Part shown: positions 1-7,433 of the stretch, in pieces
Position numbering within the stretch: the first letter of the stretch is position 1
Layout: every line of letters begins with the position of its first letter
NCBI GenBank assembly: GCA_021847345.1
Contig: JAJZTW010000008.1
Location: 17,114-75,593, forward strand
DNA from: Pseudomonadota bacterium
GTDB taxonomy: Bacteria > Pseudomonadota > Gammaproteobacteria > Burkholderiales > Burkholderiaceae_C
Reading direction: 5' to 3'
Length of the DNA: 58,480 nt
Notes under the pieces: generated by a model
What the model was told of the DNA's origin: nothing
The model's input: the letters and a program-made list of their open reading frames with translations, nothing else
The model's database searches: none
Translations under genes and position numbers: made by a program

Positions 1-352
1 TGGGCCCCAGAGCCGCTGCGCGGCCCAGGACCAACACTCACCCGCCACCTCCTTGGCTTGGGGCCGCCGCAGGCGGCTATGGGACCCGCGTGAAACCCTC
101 ACGCCAACGTGAGGCTCCCTCAATGCCAAGAAATCTCCTGCCTTGGGGCGGCTCTGCGGCGGGAGTGTTCTCGACAATGGGAGGGTGGCGCGGTAGCTTT
201 GGTTTTCAGGTGGGCCCCAGAGCCGCTGCGCGGCCCAGGACCAACACTCACCCGCCACCTCCTTGGCTTGGGGCCGCCGCAGGCGGCTATGGGACCCGCG
301 TGAAACCCTCACGCCAACGTGAGGCTCCCTCAATGCCGAGAAACCTCCTGCC
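1..352. repeat. 210-bp tandem direct repeat, cut by the left window edge
   Basis: Positions 1-142 recur at 211-352 with two substitutions (near 128 and 134 of the first copy), giving a period of 210 bp. The 68 bp at 143-210 separates the two copies. Each copy carries two small inverted repeats: GCCGCC-GCA-GGCGGC (63-77; 273-287) and CCTCACG-CCAA-CGTGAGG (97-114; 307-324). The first copy begins at base 1, so more copies may lie to the left. The array lies downstream of mtnN, which is read leftwards. No protein-like reading frame was accepted here. I see a noncoding repeat and cannot name a family. Confidence 0.85.
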
Positions 353-377
353 GCAGGGCCGCCCCAAGGCAGGGGTT

Positions 378-418
378 GTCCCCCCTGGGGGGACGGAGCG
401 GGGGTCGCCCCCCGCGAC
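378..418. terminator. GC-rich hairpin cluster 3' of mtnN
   Basis: GTCCCCCC at 378-385 pairs with GGGGGGAC at 87 bp of that line (387-394), with almost no loop. A second imperfect palindrome, GCGGGGG-TCG-CCCCCCGC, follows immediately at about 399-416. They sit just past the mtnN stop, so they could end its transcript on the minus strand. No T-tract follows, so intrinsic termination is uncertain. The C6-T-G6 core resembles hairpins at 4194-4217 and about 49284-49296. Confidence 0.4.
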
Positions 419-427
419 GGAGGGGGC

Positions 428-1204
428 TCACACCCCCCCGCGAAGGGCCAGGCGCAGCACGGCGGCGCTGTAATGGCGGGCGACGAGGTTGGTGAAGCGG
501 TCGAAGTCGATGTGCGCGGTGGCGTCGGCGCGGTCGGAGATGCAGCGCAGCGCGGCGAACGGCACGCGGTAGTCGGCGCACACCTGCGCCACCGCCGCGC
601 TTTCCATGTCCACCGCCACCGCGCCGGGCAGCAGCGCGCGCAGCTCGGCGGCCTGCGACGGGCCGGAGATGAAGCGGTCGCCGCTGAGCAGCAGCCCGCG
701 GTGCAGGCGCGGGCTGTCGATGCCCAGGCTGCGCAGGCGACTGTGTCCGGCGAGGTCGCCCAGCATCCCGTCGAGGGCCTGCTGCGATGCCGTGGCCAGG
801 CGCTGGCTCCATGCCGCGTCGGTGGCGAAGTGGCTGCGGCCGGTCAACGGCACCTCGAAGCGGGGAAACAATGGCGACGCGTCCAGGTCGTGCTGCAGGC
901 ATTGCTCGGCGACCACGATGTCGCCGATGTTCACGCCTTCGCCCAGCCCCCCCGCGGTACCGGTGAACAGCAGGGCCTCGCAGCCGAACTCGGCGATCAG
1001 GCTGGTCGCGCTGGTGGCCGCGGCGACCTTGCCCACGCCCGACAGCACCAGCACCGCATCGAAGCCCCACAGCCGGCCGCGGTGGTAGGCGCGCTGGCCG
1101 TGCAGTTGCAGCGGGCGTGCGGCCAGCAGCTCCTGCAGCAGCATCTGCTGCTCGGCCTTCAGCGCGCTGAGCACGCCGATGCGGGGGTTGCGTCGATCGG
1201 CCAT
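428..1204 (-). CDS. mtnN: 5'-methylthioadenosine/S-adenosylhomocysteine nucleosidase
   Basis: The 258-residue product should hydrolyse MTA and SAH to adenine plus the thio-sugar, in the cytosolic methionine salvage and SAM recycling pathway. Family signatures are visible. An N-terminal segment IGVLSALKAEQQML has a Glu (E18) placed like the catalytic Glu of the family. A glycine-rich SGVGKVAAA loop is followed by FTGTAGGL. The C-terminal DMESAAVAQVC and ISDRAD match the purine/ribose-binding Glu and catalytic Asp regions. Length is slightly above the usual 230-240. The start lies 10 bp after the stop of the upstream glycerophosphodiesterase, so the two are probably cotranscribed. Other members of the PNP/UDP phosphorylase superfamily are possible but less likely given these motifs. 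Confidence 0.88.
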   Translation of the reverse strand: MADRRNPRIGVLSALKAEQQMLLQELLAARPLQLHGQRAYHRGRLWGFDAVLVLSGVGKVAAATSATSLIAEFGCEALLFTGTAGGLGEGVNIGDIVVAEQCLQHDLDASPLFPRFEVPLTGRSHFATDAAWSQRLATASQQALDGMLGDLAGHSRLRSLGIDSPRLHRGLLLSGDRFISGPSQAAELRALLPGAVAVDMESAAVAQVCADYRVPFAALRCISDRADATAHIDFDRFTNLVARHYSAAVLRLALRGGV

Positions 1205-1214
1205 GGTGTCGGTT

Positions 1215-1949
1215 TCAGGGATTTTGTGCCTGCGGCACGACGTCGGTGAACACGCCGCTGGCGCCGAGGTCCAGCCAGTGGCGCATCAGGGCCGGGTCGT
1301 TGACCGTGTACACGCGAACGTCCAGACCGGCACCACGCAGCGGCGCGATGGCCTGCGCGTTGCCGGCCTCGGCCGCCAGGTGCACGGCCCGCAGGCGCAG
1401 CGCCTGGACCACGCCGCGCCAATGCCCTGGCAGACGCTGGCACAGCCAGGCGCGTGGCAGGCGCGGCGCCGCGTCGGCGGCGCCCTGCAGCGCGGGCAGC
1501 GAGAACGACGACAGGCACAGGGCCTCGCAATCACCGTCCCACAGGTGCTCGGCCCGTTCGGCCAGCCGGCGCCCCCAGTCGGCCTGCAGCGCGGCACCGG
1601 CGTCGTCGTCGGGCTTGATCTCCAGGTTCATCCAGGTCGGCTCGACGCAGGTGCGCAGCAGTTCGCGCAGCTGCTCCAGGCTCGCCAGCCCGGAGTCGTC
1701 GCCGCCCGCCAGCTCGCGCAGGCGGCGCCATGGCAGCGCGCTGGCGCGCAGCGCCTGGCCATGGGTGCGCAGCAGCGCGTCGTCGTGCAGCGCGAAAGCC
1801 TGGCCGTCGGAGCTGAACTTGATGTCGCACTCGAAGGCGCGAAAACCCGCCTGCAAGGCGGCCCGGCAGGCGGCCGCGGAATTCTCCGCGCCCAGGCCCG
1901 CGCCGAGGCGGTGGGCGATGAAGCATGGCGCGAGGCGGCGGCCGTTCAT
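1215..1949 (-). CDS. ugpQ: Glycerophosphodiester phosphodiesterase
   Basis: A 244-residue cytosolic GDPD-family enzyme, expected to release glycerol 3-phosphate from glycerophosphodiesters. The N-terminal AHRLGAGLGAENS carries the conserved His-Arg and downstream Glu-Asn of the family. FECDIKFSSDGQAFALHDD carries the Glu-x-Asp metal ligands and catalytic His. MNLEIKP is the typical third motif. The C-terminal VYTVNDPALMRHWLDLGASGVFTD is the usual end of the TIM barrel. No signal peptide is present, which matches UgpQ rather than the periplasmic GlpQ. The frame stays open far upstream, but the ATG at 1949 begins exactly at the family N-terminus and removes overlap with the small gene upstream. 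Confidence 0.88.
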   Translation of the reverse strand: MNGRRLAPCFIAHRLGAGLGAENSAAACRAALQAGFRAFECDIKFSSDGQAFALHDDALLRTHGQALRASALPWRRLRELAGGDDSGLASLEQLRELLRTCVEPTWMNLEIKPDDDAGAALQADWGRRLAERAEHLWDGDCEALCLSSFSLPALQGAADAAPRLPRAWLCQRLPGHWRGVVQALRLRAVHLAAEAGNAQAIAPLRGAGLDVRVYTVNDPALMRHWLDLGASGVFTDVVPQAQNP

Positions 1950-1984
1950 CGCTTGCAGGGCGGGGCGGTCGCGCCGGCGGCCGC

Positions 1985-2245
1985 TCAGGAGCCGCAGCGC
2001 CGCTTCAGGTCGTCGAGCTCGCCGTAGGTGATGATGTGCCCGCCCGAAGATGCCTGCTGGATGGCCTGCGCCATGCACGACGACGTGGTGCTCAGCGAGA
2101 GCTCGGCCGGGTCCACCGGCGTGTGGTCGCGGCGCAGGCGCAGCAGTCCCAGCACCGCGGCGATGACGATCACGCCCAGCAGGATTCCGAGCAGGCCCTG
2201 CAGGTGCGGGTTCAAGGCTTTGCGCGGATTCGGGGAGGAGGACAT
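1985..2245 (-). CDS. Small single-span membrane protein, function unknown
   Basis: An 86-residue product. A basic N-terminus (about residues 1-15) precedes one strong hydrophobic segment (about 17-40, LLGILLGVIVIAAVLGLL), then RLRR. That arrangement suggests an N-in membrane anchor with a small soluble tail. The tail ends in SSGGHIITYGELDDLKRRCGS and contains two Cys. I do not recognise a family. It lies on the same strand between the PEBP gene and ugpQ, 35 bp before ugpQ. The ribosome-binding site is weak. It is supported mainly by its frame fitting the gap neatly and by its sensible membrane topology. Confidence 0.6.
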   Translation of the reverse strand: MSSSPNPRKALNPHLQGLLGILLGVIVIAAVLGLLRLRRDHTPVDPAELSLSTTSSCMAQAIQQASSGGHIITYGELDDLKRRCGS

Positions 2246-2329
2246 CGACGGAACGGAAATCGTGGAACAGGACGGGGGAGTATCGGGTCGCGGCGCGCCG
2301 AAGTGTAGCGTCGGCGATCCGCCTGCGGC

Positions 2330-2962
2330 TCAGGCCACGTGGGTCAGCGTCGGGTTGAGGGTGTAGCTGCCGGTGATGCTCGCATGCGCCAGGATGTGCC
2401 CGGTCATCGCCTCGCGCACCTGCTGGCCGGTGAACTCCCCGTCCACCGGGCAGCGCTCGAGGTCCAGCGCGAACAGCGTGAACACGTAGCGGTGCGCCAG
2501 CGCATCGTTCCAGGGCGGGCAGGGACCGTCGTAGCCGAAATAGCGGCCCTGCATGTCCTGGTCGCCGCGGAACCACGCGGTGTAATCGTTGATGCCGTGG
2601 CGCGGCGCGGGGCCCGGCAGCGGCGGCTTGCCGCGTGCGGTCACGCCGGCGCTCATCGAGCCTGCGGCGATTTCGCGCTGCCCGGCGGGCAGGTCGACGA
2701 GCACCCAGTGGAAGAAGTCCACGCGCGGCAGCGACGCCGGCACGGTGCGGCCCTCGCGGTTGACGTCCTCGGCCGAGCTGGGCACGTCGGGGTCGTGGCA
2801 CAGCAGCACGAAACTGCGCGTGCCGGCGGGCACCTCGTCCCACGCCAGGTGCGGGTTGCGATTGTCCGAAAGCGCGACGTGTCCGACCGACGCCGGCTTG
2901 CAGAACGCATGCGTGGACGGGATGGCGTGCTGGTCCTGGAAGGATTCACTGCGTAGGCGCAT
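2330..2962 (-). CDS. YbhB/YbcL-like PEBP (Raf kinase inhibitor-like) family protein
   Basis: A 210-residue soluble protein of the phosphatidylethanolamine-binding family. Recognisable features are the NPHLAWDEVPAGTRSFVLLCHDPD block (anion-binding Asp-Pro-Asp), the DFFHWVLVDLP block with the conserved His, and the later GYDGPCPPWNDALAHRYVFTLFALD block. Together these are the core of bacterial PEBPs. Bacterial members have no settled biochemical role; some bind small ligands. No signal peptide is seen, so the protein is probably cytosolic. AGGAGA sits about 7 nt before the chosen ATG, supporting this start. It may head the small minus-strand run that ends at mtnN. Confidence 0.85.
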   Translation of the reverse strand: MRLRSESFQDQHAIPSTHAFCKPASVGHVALSDNRNPHLAWDEVPAGTRSFVLLCHDPDVPSSAEDVNREGRTVPASLPRVDFFHWVLVDLPAGQREIAAGSMSAGVTARGKPPLPGPAPRHGINDYTAWFRGDQDMQGRYFGYDGPCPPWNDALAHRYVFTLFALDLERCPVDGEFTGQQVREAMTGHILAHASITGSYTLNPTLTHVA

Positions 2963-3085
2963 GGCGGTCTCCTGGACGGGAAGGTAAGCGAGGCGGGCTT
3001 TGCAGCCGGCGCGGCCTCATCCCGATGGTAGCCGTGCTCGTCTCGCTTCGGCGGCGGCAGGGGCATGGTCGATTCGCGCAGGCCT

Positions 3086-3991
3086 TCAGCCTTCCGGCGC
3101 GCCGCGCGTCGCCGGCGGGTTGGCGCCGTCGAGCAGGCTTTCCTCGCCCTGCGGGAGCATTTCGATGGTGGCCACCAGTCCGGCGATATGCTCGGTCAGC
3201 GCGCGCTCGACCTGCAGCCGGCAATGCGCCGCGCGCCCCAGGCTCCAGTGCGCCGGCATGTGCATGTGCATGCTCACGAAGCGCCGGGTACCGGCGCGCC
3301 TCGTTCTCACGTGATCGAAGCGCACGTCCACGTTGCGATAGCGCTGCAGCACCAGGTTCACCTCGGCGATGTCGGCATCGGGCAGCGAGCGATCCATGAG
3401 CCCGTCGACCGAGCGGGCGACCAGGCGCCAGGCCTCGCCGACGATGTGCCCGGCGACGACGATGCCGACGATGGGGTCGAGCCACAGCCACCCGGTCAAC
3501 GGCACCAGCGATACGCCGACGATCACGCCGACGCTGGTCCACACGTCGGCCAGCAGGTGGCGCGCGTCGGCCTCCAGCACGATGGAGCGCAGGCGCCGCG
3601 CGCCGGAGAGCATCCAGCGCGCCACGCCCAGGTTGATCAGGGTCGCCAGCGCGTTGAGCGCCACGCCGGCCGGCACCGCGTGCACCGGGTGCGGCTGCAG
3701 CAGGCGGTGCACCGCCTCGGCCGCGATGCCCAGCGCCGCCACGCCGATCAGCAGGCCCTCGAGGGCGCTGGAGAAGTACTCGGCCTTGGTGTGCCCGTAG
3801 GGGTGGTCCGAGTCGGGCGGACGCCCGGCGATCGCCACCATCAGCAGCGCGAACGCGGCGGCGACCACGTTGACCAGCGACTCCAGCGCGTCGGACAGGA
3901 AACCCACCGAGCCGGTGAAATGCCAGGCGCCGAGCTTGAGCGCGATCACGCCGAACGCGGCAGCGAGCGAGACGTAGAGGTAGCGGCGCAT
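3086..3991 (-). CDS. Cation diffusion facilitator family metal/proton antiporter
   Basis: A 301-residue inner-membrane CDF protein, expected to export divalent metals (Zn, Fe, Co, Ni or Mn) in exchange for protons. The N-terminal half has about six membrane segments. GFLSDALESLVN in TM2 has the Asp of the metal site, and HPYGHTKAEYF is the CDF signature loop. DARHLLADVWTSVGV in TM5 gives a second His-x3-Asp pair. After about residue 205 a cytoplasmic domain begins, with the His-rich MHMHMPAHWSLG strand typical of CDF C-terminal domains. The HxxxD pair favours Zn-type specificity, but I cannot fix the substrate. The frame stays open upstream, and the ATG at 3991 starts at the family N-terminus. 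It diverges from the ABC operon. Confidence 0.88.
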   Translation of the reverse strand: MRRYLYVSLAAAFGVIALKLGAWHFTGSVGFLSDALESLVNVVAAAFALLMVAIAGRPPDSDHPYGHTKAEYFSSALEGLLIGVAALGIAAEAVHRLLQPHPVHAVPAGVALNALATLINLGVARWMLSGARRLRSIVLEADARHLLADVWTSVGVIVGVSLVPLTGWLWLDPIVGIVVAGHIVGEAWRLVARSVDGLMDRSLPDADIAEVNLVLQRYRNVDVRFDHVRTRRAGTRRFVSMHMHMPAHWSLGRAAHCRLQVERALTEHIAGLVATIEMLPQGEESLLDGANPPATRGAPEG

Positions 3992-4326
3992 GGGCGGCGG
4001 TCGGTCGGTGGACGACGAGCATTGTGCCGCCGCCGCGCGGCATTGTGGCTGTTGTATCCGCGCACGTCGCCAGAGGCGTCGGATTTGCGTAGTCACGGTA
4101 ATGTCAAATCGAAGCTTATAGACTGTTGGCTGGGGCTTCATGCACTTCTGCGGCAGCCTGTCGCGCGAAACCGCCGGCGGGCCTGCCTTGCGAGGCACGC
4201 CCCCCTGGGGGCGTGCCGGCGCTCCGGCCGGCAGCCCACCGCGTGTGCGCGAGGCTGCGCCGGACCCGTCGTGAAACCCGTCATAGCGCACGCCGCGTCG
4301 CGCGTGCCACGAAGCCTGTCAACGCG
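3992..4326. other. Divergent intergenic region between the CDF gene and the ABC operon
   Basis: About 335 bp with no gene I can support. The part around 4085-4125 is relatively AT-rich (AATGTCAAATC, CTTATAGAC) and probably holds a promoter, though no convincing -35/-10 pair was found. The half next to the permease holds the perfect inverted repeat at 4194-4217. It would lie in the permease mRNA leader if transcription starts in the AT-rich patch. Confidence 0.5.
4194..4217. repeat. Perfect 11-bp inverted repeat upstream of the ABC permease
   Basis: The 24 bases form two 11-bp arms (GGCACGCCCCC and its complement) with a 2-nt loop, about 110 bp before the permease start. The neighbours are divergent, so this is unlikely to be a terminator for either gene. 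Its C5-CT-G5 core resembles the hairpins at 378-394 and about 49284-49296, so it may belong to a dispersed extragenic family. Confidence 0.6.
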
Positions 4327-6039
4327 ATGTCCTACGCCCTGCGCCGCCTGCCCCTGCCCGTGCCGAACCGGCGCGACCTGCTCGCGCTGCCGCTGGTCAT
4401 CGCGCTGTTCTTCATCATCAGCCATGCCGGGCGCCAGATGGCGGTGCCCTACCACGTCGGGCAGGAGCTGAGCATCTCGCTGTCGCCGCTGGCCCTGCCG
4501 GCATACGGCCTGTACACGGTGCTGCGCATGCTGGTGGCGCTGGTCGTTTCGCTGGTGTTCACCATCGTCTATGCGTGGCTGGCTGCGCACAACCGCTATG
4601 CCGAACGGGTGCTGATCCCGGCGCTGGACATCCTGCAGTCGGTTCCAGTGCTGGGCTACCTGTCGATCACCGTCACCGGGTTCATCGCGATGTTCCCCGG
4701 CAGCCTCTGGGGCGTGCAGATGGCGGTGATCTTCGCCGTGTTCACCGGCCAGGCCTGGAACATGACCTTCGCCCTGTACCAGGGCATGAAGACCCTGCCG
4801 CGGGACCTGCAGGAGGCCAGCGCGCTGTACCGGCTCAACGCCTGGCAGCGCTTCTGGAAACTCGAGCTTCCCTTCGCCATGCCGGGGCTGCTGTGGAACA
4901 CCATGATGTCGATGTCCGGCGGCTGGTTCATGGTCGTGGCGTCGGAGGCGATCACCGTGTCGGGCCAGACGGTCACGGTGCCGGGCATCGGCTCGTACAT
5001 CGCGCGGGCGATCGCCGCCAAGGACCTGGGGGCGATCGGCTGGGCGATCTTCGCCATGGTCATCATCATCCTGCTCTACGACACCCTGCTGTTCCGGCCC
5101 ATCGTGGCGTGGGCCGACAAGTTCAAGCTGGAGATGACGGCGTCGAGCGAGGCGCCGACTTCCTTCGTGCTCGATTTCCTGCGCCGCACGCGTTTCATCA
5201 AGGTGCTCGGCGTGATTCCCCGGGGGCTGTGGGAGCTCAGCCTGATGCTCGCGCCGCGAGCCGGGCGTGCCACCCCGGCGTCGCCCAGGCTGGTGCGCTA
5301 CGGCGACGGCGTGTTCTATGCCGCGCTGGTGGCCTTCGCGCTGTGGGCCGTGGTCACGCTGGCGCAGGTGCTGCCGCGCGATTTCGGCTGGCCGATGGTC
5401 GGGCATGTGCTGTGGCTGGGGCTGCTCACCGGCTTCAAGGTGCTGGTGCTGGTCGGGCTTTCCGCGCTGGTCTGGGTGCCGGCCGGGGTGTGGATCGGCC
5501 TGCGCCCGCGCTGGGCCGCGAAGGTCCAGCCGCTGGCGCAGTTCCTCGCCGCCTTTCCGGCCAACCTGCTGTTTCCGTTGTTCGTGCTGGTCATCGTTCG
5601 CTGGCATCTCGACGTCGACGTGTTCACCGCCCCGCTGATGGTGCTGGGCAGCATGTGGTACGTGCTGTTCTCGGTGGTGGGCGCGGCGTCGGCGATTCCC
5701 AACGACATGCGCGAGGCGGCCACCAACCTGGGGGTGCGCGGCTGGCTGCTGTGGAAGCGCCTGTACCTGCCGGGTATCTTCCCGGGTTTCGTCACCGGTG
5801 CGATCACCGCGTCGGGCGGTGCGTGGAACGCCAGCATCGTCGCCGAAGTGGTCAGCTGGGGCGACAAGACCCTGGTGGCCAACGGGCTCGGGGCCTACAT
5901 CAGCCGCGCCACGTCGGCTGGCAAGGGCGCCGAGATCGCGCTCGGCGTGGGCGTCATGTCCCTGTACGTGACCCTGGTCAACCGCGTGTTCTGGCGCCGC
6001 CTGTACGACCTGGCCACGCGTCGCGTGCGCCTGGATTGA
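4327..6039 (+). CDS. Two-domain NitT/TauT-type ABC transporter permease
   Basis: A 570-residue inner-membrane protein in which two binding-protein-dependent permease domains are fused, so one chain supplies both membrane halves. Each half has an EAA coupling loop: DLQEASALYRLNAWQRFWKL near residue 160 and DMREAATNLGVRGWLLWKRL near residue 460. The first half also has a typical NitT/TauT opening, with a long hydrophobic run after a short basic N-terminus. The family imports nitrate, taurine, sulfonates or bicarbonate. No periplasmic binding protein gene is adjacent, so the substrate is open. The frame extends to 4126, but the upstream residues look noncoding and the ATG at 4327 fits the family. 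The ATPase gene begins 26 bp downstream. Confidence 0.88.
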   Translation: MSYALRRLPLPVPNRRDLLALPLVIALFFIISHAGRQMAVPYHVGQELSISLSPLALPAYGLYTVLRMLVALVVSLVFTIVYAWLAAHNRYAERVLIPALDILQSVPVLGYLSITVTGFIAMFPGSLWGVQMAVIFAVFTGQAWNMTFALYQGMKTLPRDLQEASALYRLNAWQRFWKLELPFAMPGLLWNTMMSMSGGWFMVVASEAITVSGQTVTVPGIGSYIARAIAAKDLGAIGWAIFAMVIIILLYDTLLFRPIVAWADKFKLEMTASSEAPTSFVLDFLRRTRFIKVLGVIPRGLWELSLMLAPRAGRATPASPRLVRYGDGVFYAALVAFALWAVVTLAQVLPRDFGWPMVGHVLWLGLLTGFKVLVLVGLSALVWVPAGVWIGLRPRWAAKVQPLAQFLAAFPANLLFPLFVLVIVRWHLDVDVFTAPLMVLGSMWYVLFSVVGAASAIPNDMREAATNLGVRGWLLWKRLYLPGIFPGFVTGAITASGGAWNASIVAEVVSWGDKTLVANGLGAYISRATSAGKGAEIALGVGVMSLYVTLVNRVFWRRLYDLATRRVRLD

Positions 6040-6065
6040 AGACCCTTTTCCCGGAGCCCGCGCCC

Positions 6066-7433
6066 ATGTCCGTCCCCGCGCAATCCGCCTCCCCGCAGCC
6101 GTCCGACGCCGACGACATTTTTCTCGCCGAGCATGTGCGCAAGGCCTTCAAGGCCCCGGACGGCACCGAGCTGCTGATCCTCGACGACGTCAACCTGCGG
6201 CTGCGCGAACACGAGATCCTGGTGCTGCTCGGGCGCTCGGGCTCCGGCAAGTCCACGCTGCTGCGCATGCTGGCCGGGCTGTCGGAGCCGTCGGCCGGCA
6301 AGCTGCTGCATCGCGGGCGCCCGATCCAGGGCCCGGTGCCGGGGCTGGCGATGGTGTTCCAGACCTTTGCGCTGTTTCCGTGGCTGACCGTGCTGCAGAA
6401 CGTCGAGCTCGGGCTCGAGGCGCTCAAGGTGCCGCCGGCCGAGCGCCGCCAGCGTGCGCTGGCGGCCATCGACCTGATCGGCCTCGACGGTTTCGAGTCG
6501 GCCTATCCGCGCGAGCTTTCCGGAGGCATGCGCCAGCGCGTGGGCTTCGCGCGGGCGCTGGTGATCAACCCCGACGTGCTGCTGATGGACGAGCCGTTCT
6601 CGGCCCTCGACGTGCTCACCGCCGAGACCATGCGCACCGACCTGCTCGACCTGTGGGCCGAGCGCAAGATCCCCACCCGCGGCATCTTGCTGGTCTCCCA
6701 CAACATCGAGGAGGCCGTGCTGATGGCCGATCGCATCCTGATCCTGGGATCCAACCCGGGGCGGGTGCGCGCCGAGATCCCGGTGCCGCTGGCGCAGCCG
6801 CGCGACCGCGAGTCGCAGGAGTTTCGCGAGCTGGTCGAGCACATCTACGGCATCATGACCTCGCGCCCCGCCGCCGCGGTCAACGTGGCGCAGCGCGGCG
6901 CGCTGAGCATCGGCCACCGGCTGCCGCCGGTGTCGGTGAACCAGCTCGCCGGCCTGCTGGAGGAGCTGCACGCGCTCGAGCAGGGCTCCGGCAACAGCCG
7001 CATCAGCCTGCCGGAGCTGGCCGAGGACATGCACTTCTCGGTCGACGACCTGTTCCCGCTGATCGAGGCCGTCGAACTGCTGGGTTTCGCGCAGGTCTCG
7101 GACGGCGACATCGAGCTGACCAGCGCCGGCCGCCTGTTCGTCGATGCCGACGTGCAGCAGCGCAAGGAACTGTTCGCGCGCCACCTGATCGCCCGCGTCC
7201 CGCTGGCGGCGCGGGTGCGCGCGGTGCTCGACGAGCGCCACAACCACCGTGCCCCGGGCACGCGTTTTCGCACCGAGCTGGAGGACCTGCTCAGCGAGGA
7301 GGAGGCCGAGCGCGTGCTCGACACCGCGATCGACTGGGGTCGCTACGCCGAGGTCTACGCCTACGACGACAACGCCGACGTGTTCAGTCTGGACAACCCG
7401 GGCGAGGACGAAGCCGAGGGCGCCGCCGAATGA
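6066..7433 (+). CDS. NitT/TauT-type ABC ATPase with C-terminal AAA-associated domain
   Basis: A 455-residue cytosolic ATPase that should drive the upstream fused permease. The ABC domain covers about residues 18-260: Walker A GRSGSGKST near residue 55, Q-loop MVFQTFALFPWL, signature LSGGMRQRV, Walker B VLLMDEPFSALD and switch His in LLVSHNIEEA. Standard NitT/TauT ATPases end near residue 260. This one has about 170 further residues, with segments such as LAEDMHFSVDDLFPLIEAVELLGF and a winged-helix-like pattern, matching the AAA-associated C-terminal domain (PF09821 type). That domain probably regulates the transporter, an inference. The stop overlaps the glycosyltransferase start as ATGA, implying translational coupling. 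Confidence 0.9.
   Translation: MSVPAQSASPQPSDADDIFLAEHVRKAFKAPDGTELLILDDVNLRLREHEILVLLGRSGSGKSTLLRMLAGLSEPSAGKLLHRGRPIQGPVPGLAMVFQTFALFPWLTVLQNVELGLEALKVPPAERRQRALAAIDLIGLDGFESAYPRELSGGMRQRVGFARALVINPDVLLMDEPFSALDVLTAETMRTDLLDLWAERKIPTRGILLVSHNIEEAVLMADRILILGSNPGRVRAEIPVPLAQPRDRESQEFRELVEHIYGIMTSRPAAAVNVAQRGALSIGHRLPPVSVNQLAGLLEELHALEQGSGNSRISLPELAEDMHFSVDDLFPLIEAVELLGFAQVSDGDIELTSAGRLFVDADVQQRKELFARHLIARVPLAARVRAVLDERHNHRAPGTRFRTELEDLLSEEEAERVLDTAIDWGRYAEVYAYDDNADVFSLDNPGEDEAEGAAE

Noticed and set aside
1..352. Possible CRISPR or integron-type array
   Set aside because: Only two long units with a 68-bp spacer, no short regular repeats, and no Cas or integrase genes.
90..473. 127-codon plus-strand frame over the tandem repeat
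   Set aside because: It simply translates the repeat twice, lacks a ribosome-binding site and ends in low complexity. Treated as noncoding.
4126..4326. Longer N-terminus of the ABC permease
   Set aside because: The extra 67 residues are Arg/Ala/Pro-rich, cross the 4194-4217 dyad and have no membrane or family character.
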